Below the pieces are notes generated by a model that was given only the letters and a program-made list of their open reading frames with translations, did not search any database and was not told the DNA's origin. Positions 9,260 to 23,425 of a stretch of DNA of 64,000 nucleotides are shown in pieces. The DNA lies in assembly GCA_036674765.1 (NCBI GenBank), contig JARVKI010000084.1, forward strand, positions 1 to 64,000. Direction: 5' to 3'. This DNA is from Seiridium cupressi (Eukaryota; Ascomycota; Sordariomycetes; Amphisphaeriales; Sporocadaceae). Position numbers and translations under genes: made by a program. Numbering within the stretch: position 1 is the stretch's first letter; each line of letters begins with the position of its first letter.

Positions 9260-12200
9260 GAGAGGCCCACTCGGGAGATTTGCAGGTGGTCGGGGTGCTT
9301 CAAATATCGTGGGTTATTTGTACGCGCTGGGGTCGTGTAGGTGGGACGCGATCGAGCTGGTCGGTGGTCCCCTTAGGCTTTGTACTACAGGGGGCTTTTC
9401 CTAATCGTGGGGATGCGAGATGGTCGTGGCGCTGGCTCTAGCGGTATGTACACTTGGGCCTCGAACGCGTCGGTGAGTTGTCTCGGCTGCACCGCACCGG
9501 CTGCCTTATTGTTGTCAACTAGGTATTGCACGTCTGGATGGCCGTGGCTGCCTAAGGTTTCTTCTGGGGCTTCGCGGCTGGAAGGCAGATAGATGGCGAA
9601 ACAGTATAGCGAGTCGTGCGTCGACGAAGACGGAGAAACAACAAGACCTGTCTGTCACGCGGATGCGAGCTAAGTTAATGTACGATGGGAACGAGATGAG
9701 ATGTAGACAGGTACCGCCTCGGGGGGGGGGCTGGCAGCTGGACGAATGCGGGGATTTCCGGAAGAGGGAAGTCTAAAGTACTGCTGACAGGCCTTGTCAA
9801 AGGAGGGTGTGGTCCAGTCCGCCAGCATGGACGAATGTTTCAGTTTTAGCGGGAGTAGCGCCGCGTTATAGCTGTTGAGGTTGACAAAGGGACATGCAGA
9901 TGCAGGCATGAGAGGTATTCGTTCACCCCTGGCCTAGGTAGTTGCCTCACCAAAACGTCTTTCGCTTGGGGGGAAGCCGATATGGAGGGAGGGTCGGCAC
10001 AAACTTTGCCGAGTCAAGGCTGTATGCGTATACTGACTCGATATCAGCCTGGACGTTGCGCTGTTTCTTGAGGGTGAGTGATTCAGGGAGGTAGGCCTAC
10101 AGCAAAGACGTGCTAGGAATCTGAAAGTTACAGAGTAAAGGTGCCTGGGCAGTCCGGCCATTAAGTGGGTAACATATATCGTGTTGATTCCGCTCAATGA
10201 TGCAAGTTTGTCAAGGCGCGAGTCTGGGGCCTGGGGCATGGCGAATGCTTGCTAGAAGGCGTGTGGACCTTGTCGCGTGTAACCGTTGAGGTTTACTGAC
10301 GATAGGCCGATCATTCGCCTCTGGGGATCCTCCAGAGCAGAGGGCAAAGTTTTGAACGCCCCATGACGAAACATGGAAATCTACAGTGTGACTCCTACGC
10401 CTTATAGCTCAAGCCGTTAATGGCCTATGACCTGGAGCTCGAACGTTGTGGCTGCTACTCGGTCCTCTGCTGGCCTGCGCCATGTTATACTCCAGGCAAT
10501 CTACAATGACGACGCTGCTCGACTTGCCACTTTTGTGGTCAACGCAAAGCGATACCTGACTTATAACTGAGTAAGTGCTGACTCGCTGCCGTTTTCGTGT
10601 GCTGATAATGGAGGGACAGGAGTTCCCCACCGGCGACTTGGTTGCCGACGCAGCCCTCAGCTCTGTAGCGGTCCACCGCTTTAGAACAAAGGTCGAAAAA
10701 ATACATACAATAAGCCCACGCTCCTCGGTATTCCTGTCGCGTCGGAAAGAGCAAAAAGGCGGACGTTCAAGGAGGCTGAAGGGGGACGATCCCCAACGAC
10801 CTACAGTAGCCGATTGTTCCCGGCCTAGCCAACGGTTGAACCTCCGTCCTTGCGAACTGATCGGCAATTCTTGGCAGAGCCTCTCGGTGTCGTACATGTC
10901 ATTAGAGGGCCCCAAAGCCCCAGCTAGCGGGTACTGGCTGTTCGTTGGGCGCTGCCAATGACAGCAGCGAGTCAACGCAATAGGGTATGATTAGCGGTAA
11001 CGTCTTGTCGTTACAAGCCCAATGAGACGTCAGCTTACGGCAGTGACCACTGCAACTGGGAGAATCCTGCTTCGGCATCCTAGCGTTCCGTCGCTATTGT
11101 CAAAGCTGCCAAAGAAACCCCTGTTTATAATTAACCAGGTTTTACGATGTGAGCCGAGTAATGATGCAATCCTGATTCATTGACCAAAACTTGACTTGTG
11201 TCATTGTTTATACCCCTCCCCTGAAGCTGTTCCTATGCTGGCTGCTTCTGACTTTTTGGCGGCCGCTGGGATAACGTGCGACACGACAGGAATCACAGCC
11301 CACGAATATAATGTTTGTTCACCGCTCAACTGCACGTCGGAGCATGCGGTGGCTGCACATGTGTTGCTTGGCTCTGAGGTTTTCCTGTAGCATGCTTACG
11401 TTGCAACTCTAGATTGGACAGCTCACGTACTGTACTGACAGCGGCCACTGCTTGACAACAGCCTTGCTCCAATACTACGACTTTTAATCAGCCTCCCGAA
11501 AGCCTCCTTTAAATAGTGTGCGACGATCTTTGCGGCATTGAGAGATGTGCATATGCAATAAACAATTGATTGGCATGGTCGAAATGCCATTCATAGAATA
11601 TGAATAGACCTACGGTAGTAAGGCGCAATCGTCTCTTCATGAGCCTTCTCCTGGCCGGAGCGTATTCAAGCTTGGCCTTATCCATAGTGGCTGGCTACCC
11701 CGAGAGATGAAACACTCTGGACAGTAGCTGTGACTCGTGTGGGTTGGGTGGTCCAAACGAAAAGCGGCGTAGGGCGCAGCTGAGGCCTGTGGCCTGATTC
11801 CGCTTTCGCCCGGCTTATCAGCTCGCGTGGTGCTTACAGCCTCGCAACATATTTCCAGTATACCCTCAATCTCCAGCCTCTGATGTGAGATAAGCATTAT
11901 GTGTCACATGGATGCCGTATCACGGGGAAACACTGTAAGATCTTAAATATGGAGGCAACGCCCCATGACTTACTAGCTGACAGCCCTGTCGTGGGACCTG
12001 CCGAGGATTCTGTGCCACACGGCTATCTTGTGCGACCTTACGGTGGCGAGCACCCGTACGCCCCGACATCTGTCTGTGCTTATGAACGGCTTCCCGCGAC
12101 GCGTATAGCTCTGGCTATTTTGTTCGTGGAATTTCTGGAAGGAGTAACTGCGACGACTGGTCTTGCACTCCCTTTGTCCCATAGATCGCATTCGGTATAG

Positions 12201-13754
12201 TCCAATAGCCCCGCGGCGCCAAGCTCAGATGCGGGGTGTAAGTTGGACCCCTAGAATGCAGGCAAGGGCAAGGGTAAGGGGAAGGGGGCAGAACACCAAC
12301 GCCAGGGTGATTGCTGCAGTGCTCTATGTGTGAGGGGATACGCGGACGATCAGTGCACATGTCAATGGTCAAGACGGACCTAGCAGAGCTTGAAGAGAAG
12401 ACCCCAGGGCCAGACTCTGGGCGCCGCCTGGCGCCTCTTGTTGTTTCACGTAAAAGCCTCAATAATCAGGCTACCCGCGGCACGAGTAGTCGTGGCTTCT
12501 GAGTTCATGTCTCAAAGCTAGGTTCCGTCCCGACTGTAATCAACAGCGCAAGTAGATTGCAGGACAAAGCGCAATGATGGCTCGCGAATCGCAGGCCATG
12601 CAATGAGAACAGGCAACGGCCGTGATTATCCGTCCTCAGGACGGGGATTCCCCGCGCAAGGCGCCGAAAGGCATACGCCGAAACCAAACCCCGCAAAGGA
12701 GCCTCATGTACTGATAGTCTGAGGGGCCAGGCCGAGGAGGACCTTTTACTTCCCATTTTTCTACATGGAGGCATCCGGAGGGGGAGCTTGTTGCTTATCA
12801 GATGGGGAGGCGAGGGTGTGTCACGTTACCCCTCCTGGCTCTTGGGCATGCTCCCAATCGCCTTGGTCAGCTGCAACCTTGATCTTGTGTACAGCCTGAC
12901 GGGCGGTCTACTGACTCGTCGCCGCCACAGGACTCTCGACTGCGCTGCTTGGAAGGCGGTGGAAATGACCGCGATGTGCTGCAAACCGTAGTTCGTCGAC
13001 GAGCACAGGTTGTGCTGGCCCAACAGCGGTAGGGATATCGGCAGCGGGACAATTCGTCTTCATGTGAGTGCGGGTAAAGCCTAAATCCCTGTTGCACATG
13101 TCGTCATCTGCCGACTCGCTGGCGCTACGGCAATCTACCTTACAATTGCACTAAACCCCTGTGCAGGTATCCTCAAGCTAGTCGCCGAGGTTCCAAACAA
13201 CCGGATTCCCTGGACCAAAGTGGGCTCACGATTGCCGGACGGCCCTTCGATGATGTCATTTAGTCCTCATGTGGAAGCAGCGCAGCTCCATCACTGACGT
13301 CGCGCGCGCCGCCAAACCCGAGATGCGATTGGCATGCTGTTACCACGCATTACCAGCATCACGCGTTTTGATGTAGTGATAGCCATGCGGATTTGGCTAC
13401 GACGAAGTTGCTTCCGGGCGGCTGAGAGGTTATCGCAATATGCTGCGTTCACGCGGATTCACAAGATCCGCTCATACATAACTAGGATCAAATCTTACTA
13501 AAACACGGTCGGAATTGGAACATGTTTCTTATTGCTCGAAAATAGATAGATGAATAAAATATGGGACATTAGAATGAGCCCGTCCCACACCATGCCTGGA
13601 TCCACACGACGCTGGGTATTGCCCGCCGTTATGATGTCTATAGAGAAGAAAAGAAGAAAAGAAGAGAGAAAAAGTCGCAATTTTCAGTCGTAAACCTAGC
13701 CCCCCAGATCCCAAGTCCCTGAAGCTTCTCCTGGCCACATTAAGACACAACCTC
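9260..13754. other. About 4.5 kb without a recognisable gene
   Basis: The longest frame is 188 codons on the minus strand at 10409-10975. It is overlapped by a 128-codon frame on the plus strand, has no known motif, and is treated as chance. A run of ten G occurs at 9721-9730. Purine-rich tracts lie near 12262-12290 and 13642-13670; the second is in the 3' flank of the VPS13 gene. No transposon or RNA gene was recognised. Confidence 0.45.
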
Positions 13755-16700
13755 CTACTCCAAACCCCTAAACCTCCTGTTGAACTCCTCCACTGCAACA
13801 GCGACCATGCGGTACAGGAACGTCCTGCCGCTCTCCTCGCCGATCGGGAGAAAGGGGCCATTCGTGCCTCCCCTCAGCACGATACTGAGACCGGTGCGCT
13901 CCTTGGCTATCGTCTGGACGTCCTTAAGAGGAACGTCCCATTCTGTCGTCAGCCTCCGAGTCCTGATAAGTAGGATTCGACTGTATGTGACCATGACGAC
14001 CATATCCTCCTGCGGAAGTTCAAGGTGTGCGATGTATTCCTCGTTGAAGTAACGTCCGTTATCGACTTGCTTGAGCCAGGACTGGCCAAGAGCCTCACGC
14101 TGGTTGTAGGGACGGACGACACCATCGGAAGGAATAAAGCGCGTGATACGCACGCGGTCGAGCTCGGAACCATCGAAGACGGTAGTGGTGTTGCGGACTC
14201 CCTCGGACACATTTGACGCAAAGTCGAGTACGCCGACCGCGGGCTTGGTGAGCAGACCGAGCGCACCTTTCCCAACGCCCTTGAAGAAGCCGGCAGCTCC
14301 TTCCTGTTCTGCGCCTTCGAGCGGCTTCTTTGCGACGCCTCCGACACCAGAGGCGACCGAGGTGAAGAAGGAGTTGGCGCCGGCCGTGAAGCCGTAGAGA
14401 GCATGCTTAGGCCGGTTGCGAGCTCGTGTGATGCGGCGGCGATCTTGGAATTGCTTATCAAGAGTTGCTGCAGCCAAGCCCTTGCTGAAACTTCCAGTGA
14501 TTTTCGAGAACGAGTCGGAGAAGCCATAAACAGATTTCTTCACGAAACTGGCGGCACCCTTGGCGATACCGAGTCCGAGATCTTCGGGCTTGTCCGACAT
14601 GATGAGCCCTTGGTATGGTTCATAGAAGACATCTGTGATACCACTGCTGATATTGTTGAACAAGCCAACCGGGTTGCCCAGAAAATCAGCGCTTCCAATG
14701 ATCTTGTGAACTTGATAGATGGCTTCTTGACTGTAGTGGTTGGACATATTCTGGATTAGAACCGGAATCGACACACGTGCATTTTCCAAGAGCAACGCGT
14801 TGAACCGGATAGGTGCATCGTTGACGTTTCCGATGGCCATGGTCATGGCGTTGATGAAGAACATGACAGGGTTGTGCGACGAAGTCTTGTCCTCAACATT
14901 GACGCGTTCCGTGCGCATGAAGGACAAATCAAGCTGCATTGGCTGGATGTTGAGGACCTCGAAGTAGATATCCTGACCTTGCTGCTGTTGCTTGGGCTCG
15001 GGGATCTCGAGGCTCTCGTCGCACAGCCTGCCCTCGTGCGTTTCCGTCCATGACGCGCCAGGGACCTTGGTGAAGTCCAGAACAGCATAGATGAAATCTT
15101 CGTCGAGTTCAACTGTCATCTGCTGCACTAGTAGGGTGGCATATTTGACGTAGAGGACGCCATAGGAGTCATCCTTGACTCTGGTGACCATGGCATGCAC
15201 GGACGGATGCGTTTCGATCTCTTGGGCTTGCTTCGGGACTACGGAAGGGTAGAGCACCATTGGGAAGAGCCCTCCATACAGCTGATTGTCGATCTGGATC
15301 CATTTGATCGATGCACTGACACTCTGATACAACGCTGACTCGTTATATTTCAATTGAACATCTCTGAATGTGACGTAAGCCAACTCCCTGAGCTGCGAGT
15401 TGATCAATGAGATACCAATGCCGGATAGTTTGAGGTGCGCTTGGAACGTTGTATTGGTATCCACCTGCTTGACCTCAAAACCGCCAGTGCTGTTGGTACT
15501 GAGGCCCGTTCCCGTCCTTTGCTTGTACATACTCTTGCTGGGCTTGAAGTTGGATAGAATAAGAGTTTGTGTAGGGCCGTCCGCAGCAACATTGATGTCG
15601 ATAATCTTCTGTGTATTCGAAATTCCGGCGAATTTCATGGGTATTAGGTTGCCAATCTCGGCCAATTTGACGTGCCGCTCCTTGTTGTTGGCGCTAATGA
15701 CAACTTCTTTGAACTTGGCAGCCGGGAAGTCCCAGGCATACGGCATGATGCTGCGAGGTGGCAATCGGTAGCGTATGGGCCGCCATCCTGAACGGTCTTC
15801 AACACCGTCTTCATCGACATTTGGATTGGCTTGCCAGAAGGTGAATTCCGTGTCGCTTTCATTGCGCATGGAAAAGGGCCAGTTCTTGGTTTCAACGCTG
15901 AGATGTAAGAAAATCGTTGCGTCTTCCATGAGGGTCTCGACACGGATGAGACGTTGGCGCTGGCCAGCCTTGGCAATCTTGACGTGAGTGGTCCCAAGAT
16001 CAGAGATGTTGAATGACGAGCTCCACTGGTTGTTGATACCAGGGTAGCACAAGGCGAGCTGCTTGACATGCGACCTTTGGAGTGCATGCAACGGTTGCAA
16101 AGCACCAGGCTGGAGGGTCATGATGTTCGAAGACCCTGGTTCCCTGATGTTCAGCTCTTCGCCAGCCTTGTTCTGAACAACGAATCTTGGCGCGAGCGTG
16201 ACGACTCTGGTCATCTTGTATTTGCCCTCGCCCGCCTCCACCGTGATGCCGACGTGATACTCTGCACTCTTGTTTGTCGCGGGAAGGTTGACATCAGTAG
16301 TGCTACCGATGGCGTCGAAGCTTTGGGGCTTACTCCATTCCGAGTCGCCAACCATGAGAAGAGCACGATTTCTATGGTCATCGCTGGCAAATGAAAACAT
16401 GAACGGCTTTGCCTTGGACTGCTCTCGACTTGAGTTATCCATAAGTGTCGACTGACCAGCAGCTCTCTTGGCCTGCTGGAGGAATTGTTTGCCACGAATA
16501 TGAACGTCCAAGCCAGTCTTGTTCAGGACAACGTAGGGACTGTAAACAGTCACCTTGAAGGCACCACCGCCATTGGGGACCTTGAAGTAGTGTAGCCGCA
16601 GCTGAAGTTGAAGTCCCTCCTCGTCCTTGCAGATGAGCTTGTGCTCCTTGCGGAAATCGTCCTGCTGTCCTGGGTTGATGATGGCAAATTCGCTGGGCTT

Positions 16701-19700
16701 GAACACCGTGTCTTGCATATCAACGCTCATGAGAAGGAGATGTGACAATTCCACAACATGGACGGGGCTAACGCCACCGTTTCGGAGGAAATTCGTCCAG
16801 TCCTTCTTGGTGTGCTTGTCGTAAATTCTGTATTTGAAGTCATAGGGCAGCAGGTTTTCAAGGATGATAGGCGGTGAGAGTTTAATCTTCATATAAGGAT
16901 ATTTCCTATTGTAGTGTTAGCATGTGCTCCAGCATCGACTGTAGGGATGACAAACCCGTTCAAGAAATGACCCTTGTCAAAACTCGTGTTCATTTGGAAG
17001 TAGAATGGGTCGTTGCCCTCGCCCTTGCAGACCAGTGTTCGGCTTGGCCTCTTGATCAGGTCCTTCCACCAAAGGTGCTCAGACGACCACGCATAACCGA
17101 ATCCAGAGTCTGGCCGCACCAGTAGAGACTTGACAAAGCAAGCGGCAACAGGTGCTGGTCGGCTCTCACCTGGAGGTATCTTTTCGATCTTCAGGAGATG
17201 ACCTTCCTGGGCATCGTAGACGCCCAGTTCCACAGGAATCTGGGTATCGTTCTCAACGACGAGTGGCGAACGTAACGTCACGTACTTGATATTGTCGTCG
17301 CCGAGCTGAACTTCTACGAGAAGTCGATGAAGCGTGTTGTCCGTCTTGGGCCTTAGGCTGTACAGGTACTCGCCCTGTCGGTTGATGCGGATGTTCTTGA
17401 CCGTGTCAAAGCCGCTACCCTCAATTTGCACGTTCACGTTGTTTGCAGCACTATTCTCGGAAGTGATGTTTTCACGCATCTTCTCCCAGTGCTCAAAGCT
17501 CCAGGGTGCCTCTTGTCCATCCTCGAGCTTGACTGAGATGTTCTCGGTGTTGCTCTGATTTCTAGCCTGGACGAGCACCTCGAATCCCGTGTAATTCCTG
17601 ATCTTGTATGGGGACTCGGCTCCACGAGGTTTTCCCAAGACATCCTCATTTTCTGTGAGAAAATCGAAAGATTTCGAGGCCAAGGCGATAGTCCCTGTTG
17701 TGACCGTGAGGTCAAATGTCTTTCTGGACTGCATATCGATAGACATCATCCCGGTCTCCTGTGCCCTGGCCACACCCACGCCAACCTGCCATGGTTCCAG
17801 CAGAGGCTCCCAGGCTGATTTGGCAAAGTTATATACATTAATGTACATGTCCATGGCCGTCTCCGCCTTGAGGTTGCTGGTCCAATCGGCGGCTGAAGCT
17901 GAAAAGCTTTTGATGCTCAGATCCACAATGGGAAGTTCATGCACATCACCTATCAATACGACACGAACACCATCGACTGTTGCGGTCAGCTCCTCGTGCC
18001 GTTTCGGGCCCTTGTTGATGTCGTGGGCCGGCTTTTGTGGCTGTGATGTTTTTCGAGTCCTAGTAGTCTTGGTGCCGACCGTCTTGGGGCGCTTCGACCG
18101 GTTAGCGATAGTCGACTGACCACGACCACTTGCTGTGCGCTCTTTGAGGCCGTCGTTCCGAAGGTGTTGAACTTTCTTGTCTGATGCGCTGGCCTCGATA
18201 TACTCGGGTTGGTTGCCGGAAAGCTCCGATGCCTTGCTGACAATTTGAAGGACAAGAAGGATATCACGGAGAGAAAGCCGCAAAATCAGGGGCTCAACAT
18301 CCACGTGAATATTTGTCAGGTTTGGCTGGGAGCTGTCCATGGATAGCTGGATGGAGAAGTCGTCCAGTATTCGCAGTCGTGTATCCTCAAACTTGTCCAT
18401 ACGGCACAGGAACATGCCAACCTTGGAGACTTGGAAAGTCAAAGCATGCTGTTGTGACAAGAGAACCTGCTTCGTGCCCAAGACAATGGCCTCTGAGCTT
18501 GAGCTCAGAGGATTCGCGATGAGGATCACCTGAGCATCGACGATGTTGACGCGGAAAGCAATGTTCATCTTCGAATCATCTTGCTTCGACGCTTCTTTCT
18601 GTGAACCGTCGCCTGATTTCTGGGACTTGCTCCCCGTCCAAACAACTTGCATCGAATCAGCGTCAGAACCATCTGCAGAGTCTTCCGCACTATCCTCTAC
18701 TGGCAAGGGTTCATCAATCTCGAGACTAGCGGTCACGAATCTCTGAATAGCGAAGACGTAATCTAACGCAAAGATGATACGGGGGCTGTCGATGGCCACA
18801 ATCGCTATGAGATTGCGTTTTTTGCCGGCACTCATGGAGATAGATGCCATGAACTGTTGCACCTTCTTATTGGACGAGGTCATGATCTTTCGGAACTTGT
18901 TTCCGTCTTTCTGACGCGAATCCTGGATAGTGAAGGATTGGATGACAAACTCAGCCTCCAGCGAGCCATCTGCCAACATTCGTGTCTTCAGTTTGCTGTC
19001 ATCAAGGGAGAACTGTGATAGGCTGGCCCTGTCGGTATTGCCAACTGGTCCAGCCTCTGGAGCATGGATCAGTTCCAAGCCTATCTTGTGCGCATCAAAT
19101 ACAAGATCCAGCTTGGACCAAGTATCTTCATGTGATCCTAGCTCGGGACCCAAGTCGATGAGGGAATCTTCATTATTGGTATTGACTGAGGACATGGTCT
19201 TGGCCCGCCTTAAAGTCCCTTCATCAACATCCCTTTCTGCTTCTTCACCGCTGGCTTCGGCATCGGTGGCAAAGGCAGCCGGAACGGATCTTGAAATTTC
19301 CAGTAATGATTTGAGTTGATATTGCGTAACTTTCAGGTTGAGATCGGTCATCTTCCCCTCGATCTCCATATCGGGACGTTTAGAGCCCCTTTGGTGCTCT
19401 GCGTAGGTGATATTGAAGCCGAGATCAACATGATCAATCATTTCCAGCTCTTCAGACTCATCTTTCTCGTAGTGAAAGAGGGACGTCAACCTCACATTAC
19501 GAATACCGGCCGAAAGCTTCATCGCGATTTGGGCATCTTCTGAGTCGTCCAAAGGCACGAACTTGTTTTGGGCGTATATTTCACCCAGGTAGGCCGTGAC
19601 CAGATCGCGCTTCGGCCGATCTGGGACGATTGCACCGGGGAAGACGATGATGGGAGTGTTGACGATGACATCAAACTTGAACCGACTTGTACTTTGCTGG

Positions 19701-22700
19701 ATTTGTTGAGCTTGGCTGGCAGCAGCCTGGCGAGCCGCATTATATATTGCTTGCATCTTGCCGAACTTGACCAAGAATTCGATGATCTTTCGGAAAGGTT
19801 CTTCTTGGAAGTTGACCTTGATGGACCCAGCGCGAAGGAATACCGAGGAGTCATACCCAGGATATGCATTCTTGTTATTAGCATCAAATGTTTCGTATCG
19901 GAAGTCTGCAAGCTCGTCGCCTTGAATGGTGACAAGTCTCCGAAGACTGGACTCCTCTGAAGCACCAGCATTGATGTCATCGACCAAACTGAGGTCTCCG
20001 AGCTTCGTCGCAATGCGCATTGTTTTGCCCGAGAGATAAACACCAACATCCGCGTGATTGAAAGAGAGAGTAGCTAGCCGGATGCCGTCGTTATTCAAGA
20101 TCATCCGGATACTCTTGAGGTCAACCTTAACGCGAATCGACCCTGCATCGCCTGATTGTTGGTTGGAAGGAGGTTCGACCACTTGAGGTGTATCGCCGTC
20201 TTCCTCGTCACTGTCTGTGATGGCTCTCTGCGTCTGCTGAGTGGCCGTGTTGTCATTGTTCGTGAAAGTCACCAGGATAAAGTCTAGCAATGTCAACAGC
20301 GTCTTACGCGTGACCACAAGGTTGATGGTGGAGACGGCGACATTGATATTGGTCTCAATGCCTTCATACACAGGCATGAACTCGGGTGACTCCCTCTTCA
20401 CCTTGACAAACTTGACCTTGACGAGGTCCGTTTGTTCTTGGCCATTTTCGACGTCACCGGACGAGACGATGGACTTGAACTCGGCCGACGGATTGTCGAC
20501 GAAATCATCCACAGTCACAGAGCCGAGCGACACCTCGGCAGCCATGTCAAAAGGCCGGATATAGAACTCAAGGTCAAAGTTCTCAGCGATTAGCTCAACC
20601 AATAATGAATCAGGTTTCTTTCCATCAGGATCGCTTCGATACAGGGAGCCTTGCAGTTTGTCAACAGCAAATTTGAACTCGAATGTTCGCTGTTGCATCT
20701 TGAGCTGCTGGTTAGTGCTTCCTTCCGTAGCATCTTCGAAAGCATCCTCGTCATCGTCATCGTCATGGAGGATCACGGCAGTCTGTTGAGTTGCGAACAG
20801 ATTGGCAGAAGACTTTCTGTGGTGCGATTTGTGTGACTTATGCGACCGACCGGATGCACTACTGAGTAGACGCGGTCTGTTAGGCCGCTGTTGAGATTGA
20901 GGCTGTGGTTCTTCCCCGCCGAACTTGGGTATCGCAACATCGATGAGCTTCATGAGACTCTTGTACTTGGTGTCTGATACCGTGGCATGCAGAACTGGCA
21001 TGTGTCCAGAGATCTTCATCTTGGTCAGGTTGGGAGCTTTTGGCAGGATCGACATTGCAACCACGAAGTCCAAGTTGATCTTTTCCACTACATGATACAT
21101 CCGATCGTCATCCTTCTCAACAAGCTGTGACTTGGTTTCCTCGATTGACGGGCCGATGAGGACTTGAGTAGAAGTGAGTTTAACGACGAAGCGGTCATAC
21201 ATGAGAGATTCGAGTTGCTTGAAATCATCATCAGAGTACTGCTGATGGTGCTTGTCCTGAACCTGCTTCAAGACGTCCTTGTCAACGAGTTCACTGCCCA
21301 CACTGATGTGACCGGCGTCCAAGATGAGGCACGTAGATCGTTCAGTCGTGATGCTTTGCGGGATGATGATAAGAGGTGCCTGTAGATCTAGCTTCGCGTT
21401 GATTGTCTTGTGTTCCTCGAGTGCGAATTCGAGTCCGGCTCTCGTCTGTTGCCTTAGGCCTTCAACGGTTGCACCTGCCGTCTCCATGAGTGCGCTGATA
21501 GATTCCATATGTCTCTCCGGGGGTTTGAAAAAGTCCACCACACCAACAACAAAATTTGGATTCCATACGATTTCCAGGGGCTTAAGCTTGGCTGTGACAG
21601 CAAAGTCACCTTGGCCATCTAGCGGGTTTTGTTCGACCTGTAGGTCGAAGAAGGAAGTATGTTCCGACTGTTCGAGATCGGCGATAGAGAGGCGCTTCTG
21701 CTTCTTGGTCTCAGGCGCATCCTTGACTCGGACGATCTCCTGGAATAGGGAATCGGGGGTGGTCCCGTCATTCACGCGGAACCCGCCAAGGCTGAGGTCA
21801 GCGAGAACCGAATCGGGTCGCTTGAGGGCTTTGGCCTTGAAGACATCAAAGTGCAAACTGAGTAAGTCTCTCTTGGATCCATGCGGGCTCTGCCGGAGGG
21901 TGAAGCTACCAGTGCTGAGGCATGCGTCAAGCTCCATCTTGACAGTATCTCTGGGCGCATCCACAGAGTCAGCCAAGGCTGTCTTCTCATCCCAATCGAT
22001 TGCCTCGTAAAGTTCCTGTCTCTGTTCTTCCGTCATTTGTGTATTCTCGGTCGAGTCCGGCTGTTGTTGTTGAGATGGCTTCGAACCCCATGCCCACGAG
22101 AGCCAGCCCTGTTGCTGTTGCTGTTCTTTTGGCGGCGCATTCCTCAAAGCCTCTGCGTTCTCTTTCTTCAACTGGTTGCGTGCCAGAGACCTCCAAAAGC
22201 GCATATCCTCATATTCGAGTTTCTCCTCAAGTTTGTTGATGTCTTCGGTCTCTTTGGCAGAGAGGTTCTGGTTTGCCTTTCTCTTCTTGAAAATCTCAAT
22301 GTACCGTCGACGGTCATCGCGCCTCTCCCGGAAATAGTCCCAGGACCACCGTCGGTTTCGATCGTGGATCTTTGAAAGCACAGCATTGCCTGCAAACTTG
22401 AGCCACGCGCGAGGATCCTCCTTCGGCGAGACACCTTTTGGCTGCAACTTCTTATACTCCTGATGGCGTATGAAATAGTGAAACAGATCCACCATCATCA
22501 GGGCATCCCGGTACTGATCGTCATCTAGGACGACACCGATTTCGTCAAACAGGAGACTCCCCTTGAACTTTGGTACCTTCACGTCGCCAGTCTTGTCCAG
22601 CTCAATCTTGGCCTGTCCGCTGACAGGCTTTAGGATGAACTGATGATTGGCTGTTGCAGTGTCCTCTCCCTTACCAATCATGGTCTTGAACTCGGCAACC

Positions 22701-23425
22701 AGGTCGTCGTGGGATAGGGCATCGTCTCCCTCATCGGAGACCTGGCGGCCCGAGCCTAGCAGTTTAGTATCGGTGTTCCAGTATACCGCCAGCGCATCGA
22801 GTTTTGCCAACTTGTGTGTTGTCTTGTTCGAGTTCTGGATAAATGTAGGCTTCCATTCGCCATCGGTGGAGACTGCACTGAATTCTTCGAGAGTGACGCC
22901 AAGTGCGAAAGGGTGCCCCGGAGCTGATATCGAGTCCTCGTAGCGTACGTGTATGTTTTTCACCGTGACTTGCAGGTTGTCGACAATCTTAGTGACTAAG
23001 CTGTCGGTGAAGCTCTGGCTCTTCTTTTGTTCCTCCTGGCTGAGCCCGGCTTGTGACCGTTCCTTCAACAACTCTGCCGAGTCGAGCTTCTCCATCTTTA
23101 GCCTCTGTTTACGCCGCTCCTCCTCATCTTCGTCGTATGCTGCCTCCTCTTTGGGCGACGCCAGCAGGAAGACATCTTCTATAAAGATCTTGACGGGCGA
23201 GCCCCGAAGATTTGACCAAGGTATTACGAGGGTTAACTCGCCCAAGTGACCCTCTGCAACGTTGATGGGAAGCTTGAGCTGGTCGAGCGCTTCCTTACGC
23301 AGCTCCAGATTTCGCAGCTTCACATCGCCCGACCATATACCGACTTTGAGCTGGGCAGGGTCAAAGTTCTTGACGTACATGCCCAGAAAGCGGTTCAGCA
23401 GGCCGGCGACTAAGCCTTCAAGCAT
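13755..23425 (-). CDS. VPS13: VPS13 bridge-like lipid transfer protein
   Basis: Two long frames are joined by a predicted 50-base intron at 16906-16955 (GTTTGT donor, GCTAAC branch, AATAG acceptor). Exon 1 is 23425-16956 and exon 2 is 16905-13755. The spliced product is 3206 residues, a normal length for fungal VPS13. Residues 1 to about 115 are the chorein N-terminal domain (MLEGLVAGLLNRFLGMYVKN), the mouth of the lipid groove. The extended middle carries a Gln-rich patch (about 430-455) and an acidic run (about 885-895). After the join comes the SHR-binding region (KYPYMKIKLSPP, about 2160 on). Near 2865 begins the ATG2_C-like amphipathic part (FNALLLENARVSIPV, then GLFNNISSGITDVFYEP). The last roughly 100 residues look like the C-terminal PH domain. 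The family moves bulk phospholipid between organelles at contact sites. The gene diverges from the DUF3429 gene. Confidence 0.97.

Noticed and set aside
9721..9730. Run of ten G
   Set aside because: Short homopolymers of this length are common, and nothing nearby suggests a function.
10409..10975. 188-codon minus-strand frame with an overlapping 128-codon plus-strand frame
   Set aside because: No motif, no splice signals in support, and low-complexity-free but unprotein-like composition. Long chance frames are expected in DNA of this base composition.
11196..11390. Small Cys-containing frame considered as a secreted effector
   Set aside because: It opens at TTG rather than ATG and has no signal peptide.
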